From contig NZ_MUXY01000011.1 in the NCBI RefSeq assembly GCF_002015035.1, forward strand, positions 89,384 to 140,709: a DNA stretch of 51,326 nucleotides. The letters run 5' to 3'. Made by a program: the position numbers and the translations under genes. The stretch is from Haemophilus parahaemolyticus. GTDB lineage: Bacteria > Pseudomonadota > Gammaproteobacteria > Enterobacterales > Pasteurellaceae. Of this stretch, positions 37,538-46,179 are shown one piece after another. Every line of letters begins with the position of its first letter. Position 1 is the first letter of the stretch. Below the pieces are notes generated by a model, which saw nothing but the letters and a program-made list of their open reading frames with translations, was not told where the DNA came from and searched no databases.

Positions 37538-38992
37538 ATGTCAGTAAAAGGCGACATCGGTGTTATCGGCTTAGCCGTAATGGGGCAGAACCTTATTTTA
37601 AATATGAATGATCACGGCTTTAAAGTAGTAGCATATAACCGTACAACTTCAAAAGTGGATGAATTCTTGGAAGGGGCTGCGAAAGGCACAAACATTATTG
37701 GGGCGTATTCTTTAGAAGACTTGGCGTCTAAATTAGAGCGTCCACGCAAAGTGATGTTAATGGTGCGTGCGGGTGATGTGGTGGATCAATTTATTGATGC
37801 ATTACTACCGCACTTGGAAGAAGGCGACATCATTATTGATGGCGGTAACTCAAACTATCCAGATACGAACCGTCGTGTGAAAGCCTTAGCAGAGAAAGGT
37901 ATTCGCTTTATCGGTTCAGGCGTTTCAGGCGGTGAAGAGGGTGCTCGTCACGGACCTTCCATTATGCCAGGCGGTAATGCGGAAGCGTGGCAATATGTGA
38001 AACCAATCTTCCAAGCGATCTCGGCGAAAACTGAACAAGGCGAGCCTTGCTGTGACTGGGTGGGCGGCGAAGGGGCTGGTCATTTCGTGAAAATGGTTCA
38101 CAACGGCATCGAATATGGCGATATGCAATTAATTTGTGAAGCCTACCAATTCTTAAAAGAAGGCTTAGGCTTAAGCTACGAAGAGATGCAGTCTATCTTT
38201 TCAGAATGGAAAAAAACCGAGCTTGATAGCTACTTAATCGACATCACCACCGACATTCTTGGCTATAAAGATGCCGACGGCGAGCCGTTAGTAGAAAAAA
38301 TCTTAGATACTGCAGGTCAAAAAGGGACAGGTAAATGGACGGGTATCAACGCCTTAGATTTCGGTATTCCATTAACCTTAATCACTGAATCAGTGTTCGC
38401 ACGTTGTGTATCTTCATTCAAAGACCAACGTTTAGCCGCAAGCCAACTCTTCAACAAAACCATCACACCAGTTGAAGGTGACAAAAAAGTATGGATCGAA
38501 GCGGTGCGTAAAGCATTATTAGCTTCAAAAATCATCTCTTACGCACAAGGTTTTATGCTCATTCGTGAAGCATCAGAACAGTTCGGCTGGAACATCAATT
38601 ACGGTGCAACCGCATTGTTATGGCGTGAAGGTTGTATCATCCGCAGCCGTTTCTTAGGCAATATCCGCGATGCGTACGAAGCGAACCCAGATTTAATTTT
38701 CTTAGGTTCAGACAGCTACTTCAAAGGTATTTTAGAAAATGCGTTAAGTGACTGGCGTAAAGTGGTGGCGAAATCGATTGAAGTGGGCATTCCAATGCCG
38801 TGTATGGCATCGGCGATCACTTTCTTAGATGGCTACACCTCAGCACACTTACCTGCAAACTTATTACAAGCTCAACGTGACTACTTCGGTGCACACACTT
38901 ATGAACGCACGGACAAACCACGTGGCGAATTCTTCCACACCAACTGGACGGGGCGTGGTGGTAATACAGCATCGACGACTTATGATGTTTAA
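37538..38992 (+). CDS. gnd: 6-phosphogluconate dehydrogenase (decarboxylating)
   Basis: Produces ribulose 5-phosphate and NADPH. It has the nucleotide-binding N-terminus (GDIGVIGLAVMGQNLILNMN), the substrate motifs GSGVSGGEEGARHGPSIMPG and VKMVHNGIEYGDMQL, and the C-terminal HTNWTGRGGNTASTTYDV. The 484 aa length is normal. It is preceded by 183 bases with GC-rich repeats (CCTACCCTACC) similar to those near 30447 and 37400. A weak hairpin (ACGGGG / CCCCGT) follows the stop. Confidence 0.97.
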   Translation: MSVKGDIGVIGLAVMGQNLILNMNDHGFKVVAYNRTTSKVDEFLEGAAKGTNIIGAYSLEDLASKLERPRKVMLMVRAGDVVDQFIDALLPHLEEGDIIIDGGNSNYPDTNRRVKALAEKGIRFIGSGVSGGEEGARHGPSIMPGGNAEAWQYVKPIFQAISAKTEQGEPCCDWVGGEGAGHFVKMVHNGIEYGDMQLICEAYQFLKEGLGLSYEEMQSIFSEWKKTELDSYLIDITTDILGYKDADGEPLVEKILDTAGQKGTGKWTGINALDFGIPLTLITESVFARCVSSFKDQRLAASQLFNKTITPVEGDKKVWIEAVRKALLASKIISYAQGFMLIREASEQFGWNINYGATALLWREGCIIRSRFLGNIRDAYEANPDLIFLGSDSYFKGILENALSDWRKVVAKSIEVGIPMPCMASAITFLDGYTSAHLPANLLQAQRDYFGAHTYERTDKPRGEFFHTNWTGRGGNTASTTYDV

Positions 38993-39108
38993 AAATAGCG
39001 GACGGGGATAACCCCCGTTCTCATAGAATTCTAATAATAAACTGCGAATATTGGCAAAAAACTGCTATACTCTCGCAGTTTTTTAACCCAACCAATGAGG
39101 ACATTTCA

Positions 39109-39639
39109 ATGGCTGATTTTAATCAAATTTTAACTCCAGGCGATGTAGATGCTGGTATTATCAACGTAGTAAACGAAATCCCTGAAGGCAGCTGCCACAA
39201 AATCGAATGGAACCGTAAAGTTGCTGCATTCCAATTAGATCGTGTAGAGCCAGCAATCTTTGCAAAACCAACTAACTATGGCTTTATTCCGCAAACTTTA
39301 GACGAAGATGGTGATGAGTTAGATGTGTTATTGATCACTCGTCAACCATTAGCGACAGGTGTATTCCTTGAAGCGAAAGTAATTGGTGTGATGAAATTCG
39401 TCGATGATGGCGAAGTAGACGATAAAATCGTTTGTGTACCAGCAGATGACCGCGACACAGGTAATGCATACAATACATTAGCAGATTTACCTGCGAATTT
39501 AATTAAACAAATCGAATTCCATTTCAACAACTATAAAGCGTTGAAAAAACCAGGTTCTACTAAAGTCACTCACTGGGGCGATGTGGAAGAAGCAAAAGAA
39601 GTAATCCGTGAATCAATCAAACGTTGGAACGAACGTTAA
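39109..39639 (+). CDS. ppa: Inorganic pyrophosphatase
   Basis: Soluble family I pyrophosphatase, cleaves PPi formed in biosynthesis. The metal-binding signature is EDGDELDVLL, and substrate-binding ANYGFIPQTL appears here as TNYGFIPQTL. The 176 aa length is normal. It is monocistronic, with a perfect palindromic terminator formed of uptake cores. Confidence 0.96.
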   Translation: MADFNQILTPGDVDAGIINVVNEIPEGSCHKIEWNRKVAAFQLDRVEPAIFAKPTNYGFIPQTLDEDGDELDVLLITRQPLATGVFLEAKVIGVMKFVDDGEVDDKIVCVPADDRDTGNAYNTLADLPANLIKQIEFHFNNYKALKKPGSTKVTHWGDVEEAKEVIRESIKRWNER

Positions 39640-39664
39640 TCTTGCATTTCTAGGATTAAAATGA

Positions 39665-39694
39665 AAACAAGCGGTCAAATTTGACCGCTTGTTT
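39665..39694. terminator. Palindromic terminator made of two uptake signal cores
   Basis: A perfect 30-bp palindrome: AAACAAGCGGTCAAA and its exact inverse. Both arms contain a full core (39667-39675 and 39684-39692) with the extended GGTC. Downstream there is a run of TTTTTTC at 39706. Confidence 0.85.
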
Positions 39695-39733
39695 GCTAAG
39701 GGAGTTTTTTCTTTTCAGCCAAAAAACAGCACC

Positions 39734-39916
39734 TCATTGTTTCCCAAGTCTGACCATTCCTCTGAGTTCTTGAGTATTATTTCCATAAAATTTCTATTCT
39801 ACTTGTCCTGTTTCAATTAAAACAGAAGCGTTTGCTGGACCTGTGAAACTATTACCTGAGATGCGAGAAGTTGGCTCTGTTCCATCTATATTCAATTTGT
39901 ATGGTGTAACTTTTGT
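39734..39916 (-). pseudogene. Decayed C-terminal fragment of a second Slam-type surface lipoprotein
   Basis: The minus strand encodes NIDGTEPTSRISGNSFTGPA and VLIETGQVE, then an in-frame TAG (39796-39794), then KFYGNNTQELRGMVRLGKQ. This matches the C-terminal barrel of the intact lipoprotein next door (NNTFTGTATS, VEVQGKFFGENAKELGGIAE) in order and spacing. It has no start or signal peptide. It looks like the end of a duplicated or exchanged lipoprotein gene left beside the intact copy. Confidence 0.7.
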
Positions 39917-39935
39917 CTACTATGCTGTTAAAAAA

Positions 39936-40724
39936 CTATTGCTTCTGTGCTCCAAATGCTGCATTAAAGCTATCGTCATGAGATTCTGCTATACCACCTA
40001 ATTCTTTAGCGTTTTCACCAAAGAATTTACCTTGTACTTCAACTTTTGTATCTGATTTAAAAGCATCTGAAGTAGCTGTACCTGTAAATGTATTATTCTG
40101 AATATTAGCATCAATATGAACAGGTTTAATGTTTTTGATGGTTAAAGTGCCCTTTAATTTTTTCTCATCAAAATCGACATCAAATTTTGATATACCTGAG
40201 TTATATCCTGTTTTCTTATTATATTCTCCAATACCGCCGATTACTTCACCTGAATAAGATGCTTTTCCTAATGGCATACTTTGAGTTGGTTTGCCGTTAT
40301 AGAATATATAGGTTGGTATAGATTCATTGGGGGAATCGATGATGCCGAAGCGGGTAGATGAATATTTTTCACAACAGATGATAATGTCTCTATTTGATTG
40401 AGAATAAATTGCCCAAGGAGAATTAATATCTTCACTTGGTTTTAACATAATATCAATGTTTTCATCATTAATATTGATCTTATTTATATCTATATTAGTA
40501 AGAGGATGAATTTTTTCCTTATCTCTTCGATTAATGAGGGTATACCCCCCGGTATGATTATGTGGGTTTGGTTGAAGAATTTTAGAGGATTGATTTGAGG
40601 TCTGTTGAGGAGTAGCATGGTGATTTGTGCTACTGTTACTACCACCGCTTCCACAAGCGGTTAAAATTAATACGGATAATGCGGTTAAATTGAATTTAAC
40701 TGAATTGTGTAGAGAGAACATCAT
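39936..40724 (-). CDS. Slam-dependent, TbpB-like surface lipoprotein
   Basis: I start at the ATGATG pair at 40724, behind AGGAAAT. The signal peptide is MMFSLHNSVKFNLTALSVLI with lipobox LTAC, followed by a Gly/Ser/Asn-rich tether (GSGGSNSSTNHHATPQQTSN), giving 262 aa. The C-terminal half is a beta-barrel like that of transferrin-binding protein B and related Slam clients: FDVDFDEKKLKGTLTIKN, NNTFTGTATSDAFKS, GKFFGENAKELGGIAE and the final FGAQK. The ligand is unknown. It is too short for a two-lobed TbpB. Its exporter is probably the Slam protein at 30536-31999. An uptake core lies in the lipobox codons. A broken paralogue fragment follows. Confidence 0.8.
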   Translation of the reverse strand: MMFSLHNSVKFNLTALSVLILTACGSGGSNSSTNHHATPQQTSNQSSKILQPNPHNHTGGYTLINRRDKEKIHPLTNIDINKININDENIDIMLKPSEDINSPWAIYSQSNRDIIICCEKYSSTRFGIIDSPNESIPTYIFYNGKPTQSMPLGKASYSGEVIGGIGEYNKKTGYNSGISKFDVDFDEKKLKGTLTIKNIKPVHIDANIQNNTFTGTATSDAFKSDTKVEVQGKFFGENAKELGGIAESHDDSFNAAFGAQKQ

Positions 40725-40836
40725 ATATTTCCTATTCTTTATGAATGTAATTTTTAACATTATAACAAAGTTGGTTTAGGAAAGATAGTAACAGGCTTAT
40801 TGGTATAAGCCGAGAAATATAGGGGTAAGTCAAATT

Positions 40837-41247
40837 ATGAAGAAAAATAATCAAGAACAATCCGATAATGAAATTCGCCTTGATAAATGGCTTTGGGCAG
40901 CACGTTTTTATAAAACGCGTTCGATTGCTAAAGCGATGATTGAAGGCGGAAAAGTACATTACAACGGTCAGCGAGCGAAAGTTAGCAAAGCAGTTGAAAT
41001 TGGAGCGACGCTCAAACTACGCCAAGGTAATGAAGAGAAAGAGATCGTTGTTACTGCACTGAGCGATCAACGTCGTGGTGCACCAGAAGCACAATTACTT
41101 TATCAAGAGACAGAAAAAAGTGTAAAACAGCGTGAAGCGATTGCGTTTGCTCGTAAGGCAAATGCCCTTTCGATGCCACATCCAGATCGTCGCCCGAATA
41201 AGAAAGAACGCCGAGAGCTCGCCAAATTTAAAGACCATATCTTGTAA
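40837..41247 (+). CDS. hslR: Ribosome-associated heat shock protein Hsp15
   Basis: Hsp15 rescues 50S subunits carrying a nascent chain after heat stress. The S4 domain covers residues 11-70 (IRLDKWLWAARFYKTRSIAK, then GGKVHYNGQRAKVSKAVEIG). The basic C-terminus (RPNKKERRELAKFKDH) matches the family. Length 136 aa is normal. It is followed by hslO after 78 bases with a hairpin between (CCCC / GGGGCTTTTTT, 41287-41311). Confidence 0.94.
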   Translation: MKKNNQEQSDNEIRLDKWLWAARFYKTRSIAKAMIEGGKVHYNGQRAKVSKAVEIGATLKLRQGNEEKEIVVTALSDQRRGAPEAQLLYQETEKSVKQREAIAFARKANALSMPHPDRRPNKKERRELAKFKDHIL

Positions 41248-41283
41248 TTTGCAAAAGCACCTCCATATTGTGTGCAACATACA

Positions 41284-41311
41284 TTCCCCCTTTATGTAAG
41301 GGGCTTTTTTA
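41284..41311 (+). terminator. Terminator-like hairpin between hslR and hslO
   Basis: ATTCCCCC, loop TTTATGTAA, GGGGCTTTTTT. It could partly end hslR transcription before hslO. Confidence 0.6.
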
Positions 41312-41325
41312 TTTTAAGGAACATT

Positions 41326-42213
41326 ATGTACAAACAAGACAACGATAAACTCTATCGCTACTTATTCCAAAACCGTGCTGTGCGTGGCGAATGGGTACGC
41401 TTAAATGATACTTTTACCGAAACATTAAACACGCATCACTACCCAATCGCGGTACAAAATTTATTAGGTGAGATGTTGGTCGCAACGAGCCTTTTAACCG
41501 CTACAATGAAATTTGAAGGCACTATTACCGTGCAAATTCAAGGCGATGGTCCGTTAAAATTAGCGGTCGTAAATGGCAATGAGCAGCAGCAATTACGTGC
41601 ATTAGCTCGTGTAGAAGGTGAAGTGGCAGAAACAGCCACTTTACACGAAATGATCGGCAATGGCGTGTTGGTGATTTCTATCATCCCAACCGATGGCGAA
41701 CGCTATCAAGGCGTCATTGGCTTAGATAAACCAACAATTCGTGAATGTTTAGAAGATTATTTCATGCGTTCTGAACAGTTGCAAACGCATTTGGTGATCC
41801 GCACAGGCGAATATGAAGGCACAGCTGTTGCAGGTGGAATGTTGTTGCAAATTATGCCAGATGGCACGGGAACGCCTGAAGATTTCGAGCATTTAGCCAC
41901 TTTAACTGAAACCGTGAAAGATGAAGAGTTATTCGGTTTAACTGCAGAAGAGTTGCTTTATCGCCTATACCACGAAGAGCACGTGCAAGTTTATGAACCG
42001 CAAAATACCGAATTCAAATGTGGCTGCTCACGTGAACGTTCTGGCAATGCAATTTTATTATTGCCAACGGAAGAAATTGAGGAAATGTTAGCCGAAAAAA
42101 ATGGTGTGATTGATATGCAATGCGAATGTTGTGGCACGCAATATTTCTTTGATAAAAAAGCGATTGAAGAGTTTAAAGAAGAAGCGGATAAATTAAATCA
42201 GTTAGGACTGTAA
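41326..42213 (+). CDS. hslO: Redox-regulated chaperone Hsp33
   Basis: Hsp33 is a holdase switched on by oxidation of a zinc site. The start is ATG 41326 (MYKQDNDKLYRYLFQNRAVR) behind AAGGAAC, giving 295 aa, not the longer reading. The zinc-binding cysteines are near the C-terminus (FKCGCSRERSG and DMQCECCGTQYFF). The substrate-binding part is the N-terminal 180 residues. It is paired with hslR as in E. coli. Confidence 0.96.
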   Translation: MYKQDNDKLYRYLFQNRAVRGEWVRLNDTFTETLNTHHYPIAVQNLLGEMLVATSLLTATMKFEGTITVQIQGDGPLKLAVVNGNEQQQLRALARVEGEVAETATLHEMIGNGVLVISIIPTDGERYQGVIGLDKPTIRECLEDYFMRSEQLQTHLVIRTGEYEGTAVAGGMLLQIMPDGTGTPEDFEHLATLTETVKDEELFGLTAEELLYRLYHEEHVQVYEPQNTEFKCGCSRERSGNAILLLPTEEIEEMLAEKNGVIDMQCECCGTQYFFDKKAIEEFKEEADKLNQLGL

Positions 42214-42241
42214 GGTAAATAAATAAGGGCAGAAAATATAA

Positions 42242-42343
42242 TGATCCGCACCTTAATCAGTTAGACGTTTGGTCAAACTTTTGAGGTGTAGCTCATGTCG
42301 AAAACAGCCTTTTAAAATAGCCTAACTTTTTGGCGTCAGCTCA
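42242..42343. mobile_element. Relic of IS3-type terminal repeats
   Basis: The sequence holds three imperfect copies of one end: TGATCCGCACCTTAATCAGT at 42242, its inverse in CTTTTGAGGTGTAGCTCA ending at 42295, and another inverse in TTTTTGGCGTCAGCTCA ending at 42343. All share TGA-N4-CACC/CGCC plus a GTTAGAC-like tail, the look of IS3-family ends. No transposase remains. It lies in the 322-base gap before cstA. Confidence 0.4.
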
Positions 42344-42412
42344 AAATAATCTCTCTTCTTTTTTATTTCTTCTTATTCAATACTCAAATTTTATTCACTT
42401 TTTCAACAAAAA

Positions 42413-42428
42413 TGTGAGGTCTCTCACA
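42413..42428 (+). promoter_or_regulatory. CRP site upstream of cstA
   Basis: TGTGAGGTCTCTCACA is a full TGTGA-N6-TCACA match and part of a longer symmetric AATGTGAG / CTCACATT. It lies 115 bases before the cstA start. The promoter hexamers cannot be assigned with confidence. Confidence 0.75.
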
Positions 42429-42535
42429 TTTTCTATAAACTCTTCAGTGATTGGATTTACTTTTAATATGCAAATAACTAGAATTATTCTCTGCCAACAA
42501 GGCAGAATTTTATTTTTTCATTCTAGGATAACATT

Positions 42536-44131
42536 ATGTTGTGGTTTTTCTTTTGCGTAGCCATTTTGGTGCTTGGCTACTTTATTTACGGTAAAATTAT
42601 CGAAAAAATCTTCGTAATTAACCCGAAACGCCAAACGCCCGCTTATCAAGTTAATGATGGTGTGGACTATATGCCAATGTCAAAAACGAAAATTTGGCTT
42701 ATTCAATTATTAAATATTGCGGGAACAGGTCCAATTTTTGGCCCTATTCTTGGTGCGTTATATGGACCTGTTGCGATGCTTTGGATCGTACTTGGCTGTA
42801 TCTTCGCAGGTGCGGTGCACGACTACTTCTGTGGTATGTTAAGTATCCGCCATGGCGGTGCAACAATGCCATATTTAGCGGGTAAATTTTTAGGTAAACC
42901 CGTTAAATTATTTATTAACGCATTAGCCCTTATCCTTCTTTTATTAGTTGGTGTGGTATTCGTAGCAAGCCCAGCACAATTGATGGGTACAATTACCATG
43001 GATGTACTTGGTGCTTCACAAGGTGCATTACAATTGGGGGATGCAGAAGCAGTTCACCAAGCTGTTGAAGCGGGGGGGATTAAAGTTTGGGGTATGGATA
43101 AAGCAACAGTTATTTCACTTTGGACATTTATCATCTTTGCTTACTATATTCTCGCAACATTACTTCCGATTGATAAAATCATTGGCCGTATCTATCCATT
43201 ATTCGGTGCGTTATTGCTCTTTATGTCTGTAGGAATGGTCTATGGGCTAGTTTCCGCTCATTTTAGTGCAACCGATCCAATTGAATTTTTCCGCACTATT
43301 GATGCAGATGGTCAAGGCTTAACTTGGGCAAAATTCACTCAAAATTTCCAAGTGAAAGGTGATGTGCCAATATGGCCTCTTTTATTCTTAACTATTTCTT
43401 GTGGTGCGTTGTCAGGTTTCCACGCAACTCAAACGCCATTAATGGCACGCTGTGCAGAAAATGAAAGTGAAGGTCGCTTTATTTTCTACGGTGCAATGAT
43501 CACCGAAGGTGTAATTGCATTAGTATGGTGTATGGTAGGGCTAGCATTTTATGAAAATCCACAAGCATTACAAGATGCCATTTCTGCAGGTTCGCCATCT
43601 AAAGTGGTATACGATAGCTCAATACATTTCTTAGGCTTTATTGGTGGTATATTTGCAGTATTAGGTGTTGTAGTGTTACCTATTACCTCTGGTGACACAG
43701 CATTCCGTGCAGCACGCTTACAATTAGCAGAGATTTTCGGAATTGATCAACGTTCATTAGTAAAACGTTTATATATTGCAATTCCATTGTTCGTATTAGG
43801 TTACTTTGTATCCACAATTGATTTCAGCGTATTATGGCGTTACTTCACTTGGGCAAACCAAATGACAGCAATGGTTATGTTATGGACAGCAGCCGCATAC
43901 TTATACCGTTATCATAAATTCCACTGGGTGGCTTCAATTCCAGCGTGGTTTATCACAACCGTATGTGCAACTTATTTGTTCTATAATAAAATCGGTTTCG
44001 GCTTAGACTACCAGCTTTCCGTATATCTTGGCTTTGCAACAACTATTGTTTGTATTGTATTATTCTTCACAATGCTTAAACCATTAGGTGAGCGTGATGA
44101 AGATGCATATACAGTAGCAGAAACTAAATAG
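42536..44131 (+). CDS. cstA: CstA-family carbon starvation / peptide or pyruvate transporter
   Basis: A 531-residue integral membrane protein with many predicted segments. It carries the CstA signatures NIAGTGPIFGPILGALYGPV, GAVHDYFCGMLSIRHGG and SGFHATQTPLMARCAENE. The family imports peptides or pyruvate when carbon is short. E. coli CstA and BtsT have about 700 residues, so this is the shorter family form and the substrate cannot be assigned. The start ATG follows CTAGGATAAC. A CRP site stands upstream, consistent with carbon control. Confidence 0.85.
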   Translation: MLWFFFCVAILVLGYFIYGKIIEKIFVINPKRQTPAYQVNDGVDYMPMSKTKIWLIQLLNIAGTGPIFGPILGALYGPVAMLWIVLGCIFAGAVHDYFCGMLSIRHGGATMPYLAGKFLGKPVKLFINALALILLLLVGVVFVASPAQLMGTITMDVLGASQGALQLGDAEAVHQAVEAGGIKVWGMDKATVISLWTFIIFAYYILATLLPIDKIIGRIYPLFGALLLFMSVGMVYGLVSAHFSATDPIEFFRTIDADGQGLTWAKFTQNFQVKGDVPIWPLLFLTISCGALSGFHATQTPLMARCAENESEGRFIFYGAMITEGVIALVWCMVGLAFYENPQALQDAISAGSPSKVVYDSSIHFLGFIGGIFAVLGVVVLPITSGDTAFRAARLQLAEIFGIDQRSLVKRLYIAIPLFVLGYFVSTIDFSVLWRYFTWANQMTAMVMLWTAAAYLYRYHKFHWVASIPAWFITTVCATYLFYNKIGFGLDYQLSVYLGFATTIVCIVLFFTMLKPLGERDEDAYTVAETK

Positions 44132-44177
44132 TTAAAATAGAGAAGGGAGTAATTAGCCTCCCTTCAAAAGTTAATTC

Positions 44178-44219
44178 AAGGACTAAGCCCTGTAATTTAT
44201 GGGATTAGTCCTTTTTTTG
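44178..44219 (+). terminator. Terminator after cstA
   Basis: AGGACTAAGCCC, loop, GGGATTAGTCCTTTTTTT. A second hairpin (GAAGGGAG / CTCCCTTC) lies before it at 44143-44168. Confidence 0.88.
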
Positions 44220-44248
44220 TTGATTATTTTCTGTTTCTGATAAAGATA

Positions 44249-44791
44249 TTATTTAATCACACCACACGCCATACGTGCACCGCCACCGCCAAGAGTTGCA
44301 GGGTGATCGGAATGGTTATCGCCGCCTGCGTGAATCATAATCGCGTGATTTTTCACTTCATCTAATTTTTTCAAGCGTGGGGCAAGCACAGGTTGTGTTG
44401 CTGTGCCATCGTGTAACACGGTTAAGGCTGGAAGGTCGCCTAAGTGTGCATCGTCAGACCACGGGAAGCCGTGACCTTTCGCTTTGGTTGGGTTCCAGTG
44501 ACCGCCCGCCGCTAAACCAGCAGTAAGTTTTCCGTCTTTCTCTTTTGGCTCACAGCTTGGATTTTCGTGAATATGGAAGCCGTGTAAACCTTCTGCTAAA
44601 CCAGTTAGATTTGGAGTAAACACTAAGCCGTAAGTAGACTCAGTAATTTCAACCGTACCTACATCTTTGTTGCCGTGTTGTACATCCAATTGTTGCACTT
44701 TCACTACTAATTTTGCAGGCTCATTTGCATTTGCCACGGAAGTTGCAAATAATCCGCCTAAAATGACCGCTAATACTGTTTTGATTTTCAT
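44249..44791 (-). CDS. sodC: Periplasmic Cu/Zn superoxide dismutase
   Basis: SodC dismutates superoxide outside the cytoplasm. The signal peptide ([20 protein letters not shown], cleavage after NA) is followed by the mature enzyme. Metal ligands are visible in [33 protein letters not shown], and [11 protein letters not shown]. The end is [11 protein letters not shown]. Two Cys for the conserved disulfide are present. 180 aa. It is known as an envelope defence in Actinobacillus and Haemophilus. A 7-bp inverted repeat (GTGGTTA / TAACCAC, 44823-44841) lies upstream, in the gap shared with asd. Confidence 0.95.
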   Translation of the reverse strand: MKIKTVLAVILGGLFATSVANANEPAKLVVKVQQLDVQHGNKDVGTVEITESTYGLVFTPNLTGLAEGLHGFHIHENPSCEPKEKDGKLTAGLAAGGHWNPTKAKGHGFPWSDDAHLGDLPALTVLHDGTATQPVLAPRLKKLDEVKNHAIMIHAGGDNHSDHPATLGGGGARMACGVIK

Positions 44792-44976
44792 CTTAATTTC
44801 CTCTTTAAAAGCACCGTTATCGGTGGTTATATTCTAACCACTTTCGTTTTATTTTATCTAGAATAAAGTAATCGGCAAAAACATTGTATTTTTACGTTGC
44901 ATTTTCATCAAAAATCTTGTATTTATGAAAGCTATCACTCAAAACAACATTTATTTAATTATTCAGGAGCAACACA

Positions 44977-46092
44977 ATGCAAAATGTCGGTTTTATCGGT
45001 TGGCGTGGAATGGTAGGGTCTGTGTTAATGGATCGTATGGTTCAAGAAAATGACTTCGCAAACATTAACCCTGTTTTCTTCACTACTTCACAAGCGGGTA
45101 AAAAAGCCCCTGTTTTTGCAGGTAAAGAAGCGGGCGAGTTAAAAAACGCATTCGATATTGAAGAGTTAGCAAAATTAGACATTATTGTCACCTGCCAAGG
45201 TGGTGATTATACCAACGAAGTTTATCCAAAATTACGTGCAGCAGGCTGGAATGGCTACTGGATTGATGCCGCATCTGCTCTTCGTATGGAAAAAGATGCC
45301 ATCATCGTATTAGACCCAGTGAACCAATACGTTATTTCTGAAGGCTTGAAAAACGGCGTGAAAACCTTTGTGGGTGGTAATTGCACAGTGAGCTTGATGT
45401 TAATGGCAATCGGTGGTTTATTCGAAAAAGATTTAGTGGAATGGATCTCTGTTGCAACCTACCAAGCGGCTTCTGGTGCGGGTGCGAAAAATATGCGTGA
45501 ATTGCTTTCACAAATGGGCTTATTACGCGATGCGGTAAAAGATGAGCTTGCAAATCCAGCCTCTTCTATTTTAGATATTGAACGTAAAGTGACGGCTGAA
45601 ATGCGTTCTGACAGCTTCCCAACAGAAAACTTTGGTGCGGCATTAGGCGGTAGCTTAATTCCTTGGATCGACAAATTATTACCAGAAAGCGGACAAACCA
45701 AAGAAGAGTGGAAAGGTTATGCAGAAACCAACAAAATTTTAGGTTTAAGCGACAACCCAATTCCTGTTGATGGCTTATGCGTGCGTATCGGTGCATTACG
45801 TTGCCACAGCCAAGCATTCACCATCAAACTCAAAAAAGATTTACCATTAGCGGAAATTGAGCAAATCATTGCTTCACACAACGAATGGGTAAAAGTAATA
45901 CCAAACGACAAAGAAACCACATTACGTGAATTAACCCCTGCGAAAGTAACAGGTACATTAAGCGTGCCAGTAGGACGACTTCGCAAATTGGCAATGGGTC
46001 CTGAATACTTGGCTGCTTTCACTGTAGGCGACCAATTATTATGGGGTGCAGCAGAGCCTGTTCGTCGTATTTTGGTTCAATTAATTAAATAA
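44977..46092 (+). CDS. asd: Aspartate-semialdehyde dehydrogenase
   Basis: Asd makes aspartate semialdehyde for lysine, diaminopimelate, threonine and methionine. It has the NADP-binding N-terminus [20 protein letters not shown], the catalytic Cys near residue 135 in [14 protein letters not shown], and [20 protein letters not shown]. Length 371 aa is that of the Gram-negative type. It is monocistronic. The 185-base gap to sodC shows no riboswitch that I can recognise. Confidence 0.97.
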   Translation: MQNVGFIGWRGMVGSVLMDRMVQENDFANINPVFFTTSQAGKKAPVFAGKEAGELKNAFDIEELAKLDIIVTCQGGDYTNEVYPKLRAAGWNGYWIDAASALRMEKDAIIVLDPVNQYVISEGLKNGVKTFVGGNCTVSLMLMAIGGLFEKDLVEWISVATYQAASGAGAKNMRELLSQMGLLRDAVKDELANPASSILDIERKVTAEMRSDSFPTENFGAALGGSLIPWIDKLLPESGQTKEEWKGYAETNKILGLSDNPIPVDGLCVRIGALRCHSQAFTIKLKKDLPLAEIEQIIASHNEWVKVIPNDKETTLRELTPAKVTGTLSVPVGRLRKLAMGPEYLAAFTVGDQLLWGAAEPVRRILVQLIK

Positions 46093-46104
46093 TTTCTCCT
46101 CGCA

Positions 46105-46160
46105 ACAAGCGGTAGATTTTGATGAGCAGTTTGCAAACACTCAATAAAATTCTACCGCTT
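46105..46160 (+). terminator. Hairpin after asd with an uptake core
   Basis: AGCGGTAGAATTTT-like arms: AGCGGTAGATTTT at 46109 and AAAATTCTACCGCTTTT ending at 46160. The loop is long. One arm holds an uptake core (46105-46113). Confidence 0.6.
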
Positions 46161-46179
46161 TTATTATTCAACTCATCTT

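Noticed and set aside
44823..44841. Operator for a specific regulator between sodC and asd (GTGGTTA / TAACCAC)
   Set aside because: The repeat is only 7 bp per arm and matches no operator I can name; noted only under sodC.
44792..44976. Lysine riboswitch before asd
   Set aside because: The gap is too short and too AT-rich, and no conserved lysine-riboswitch elements are visible.
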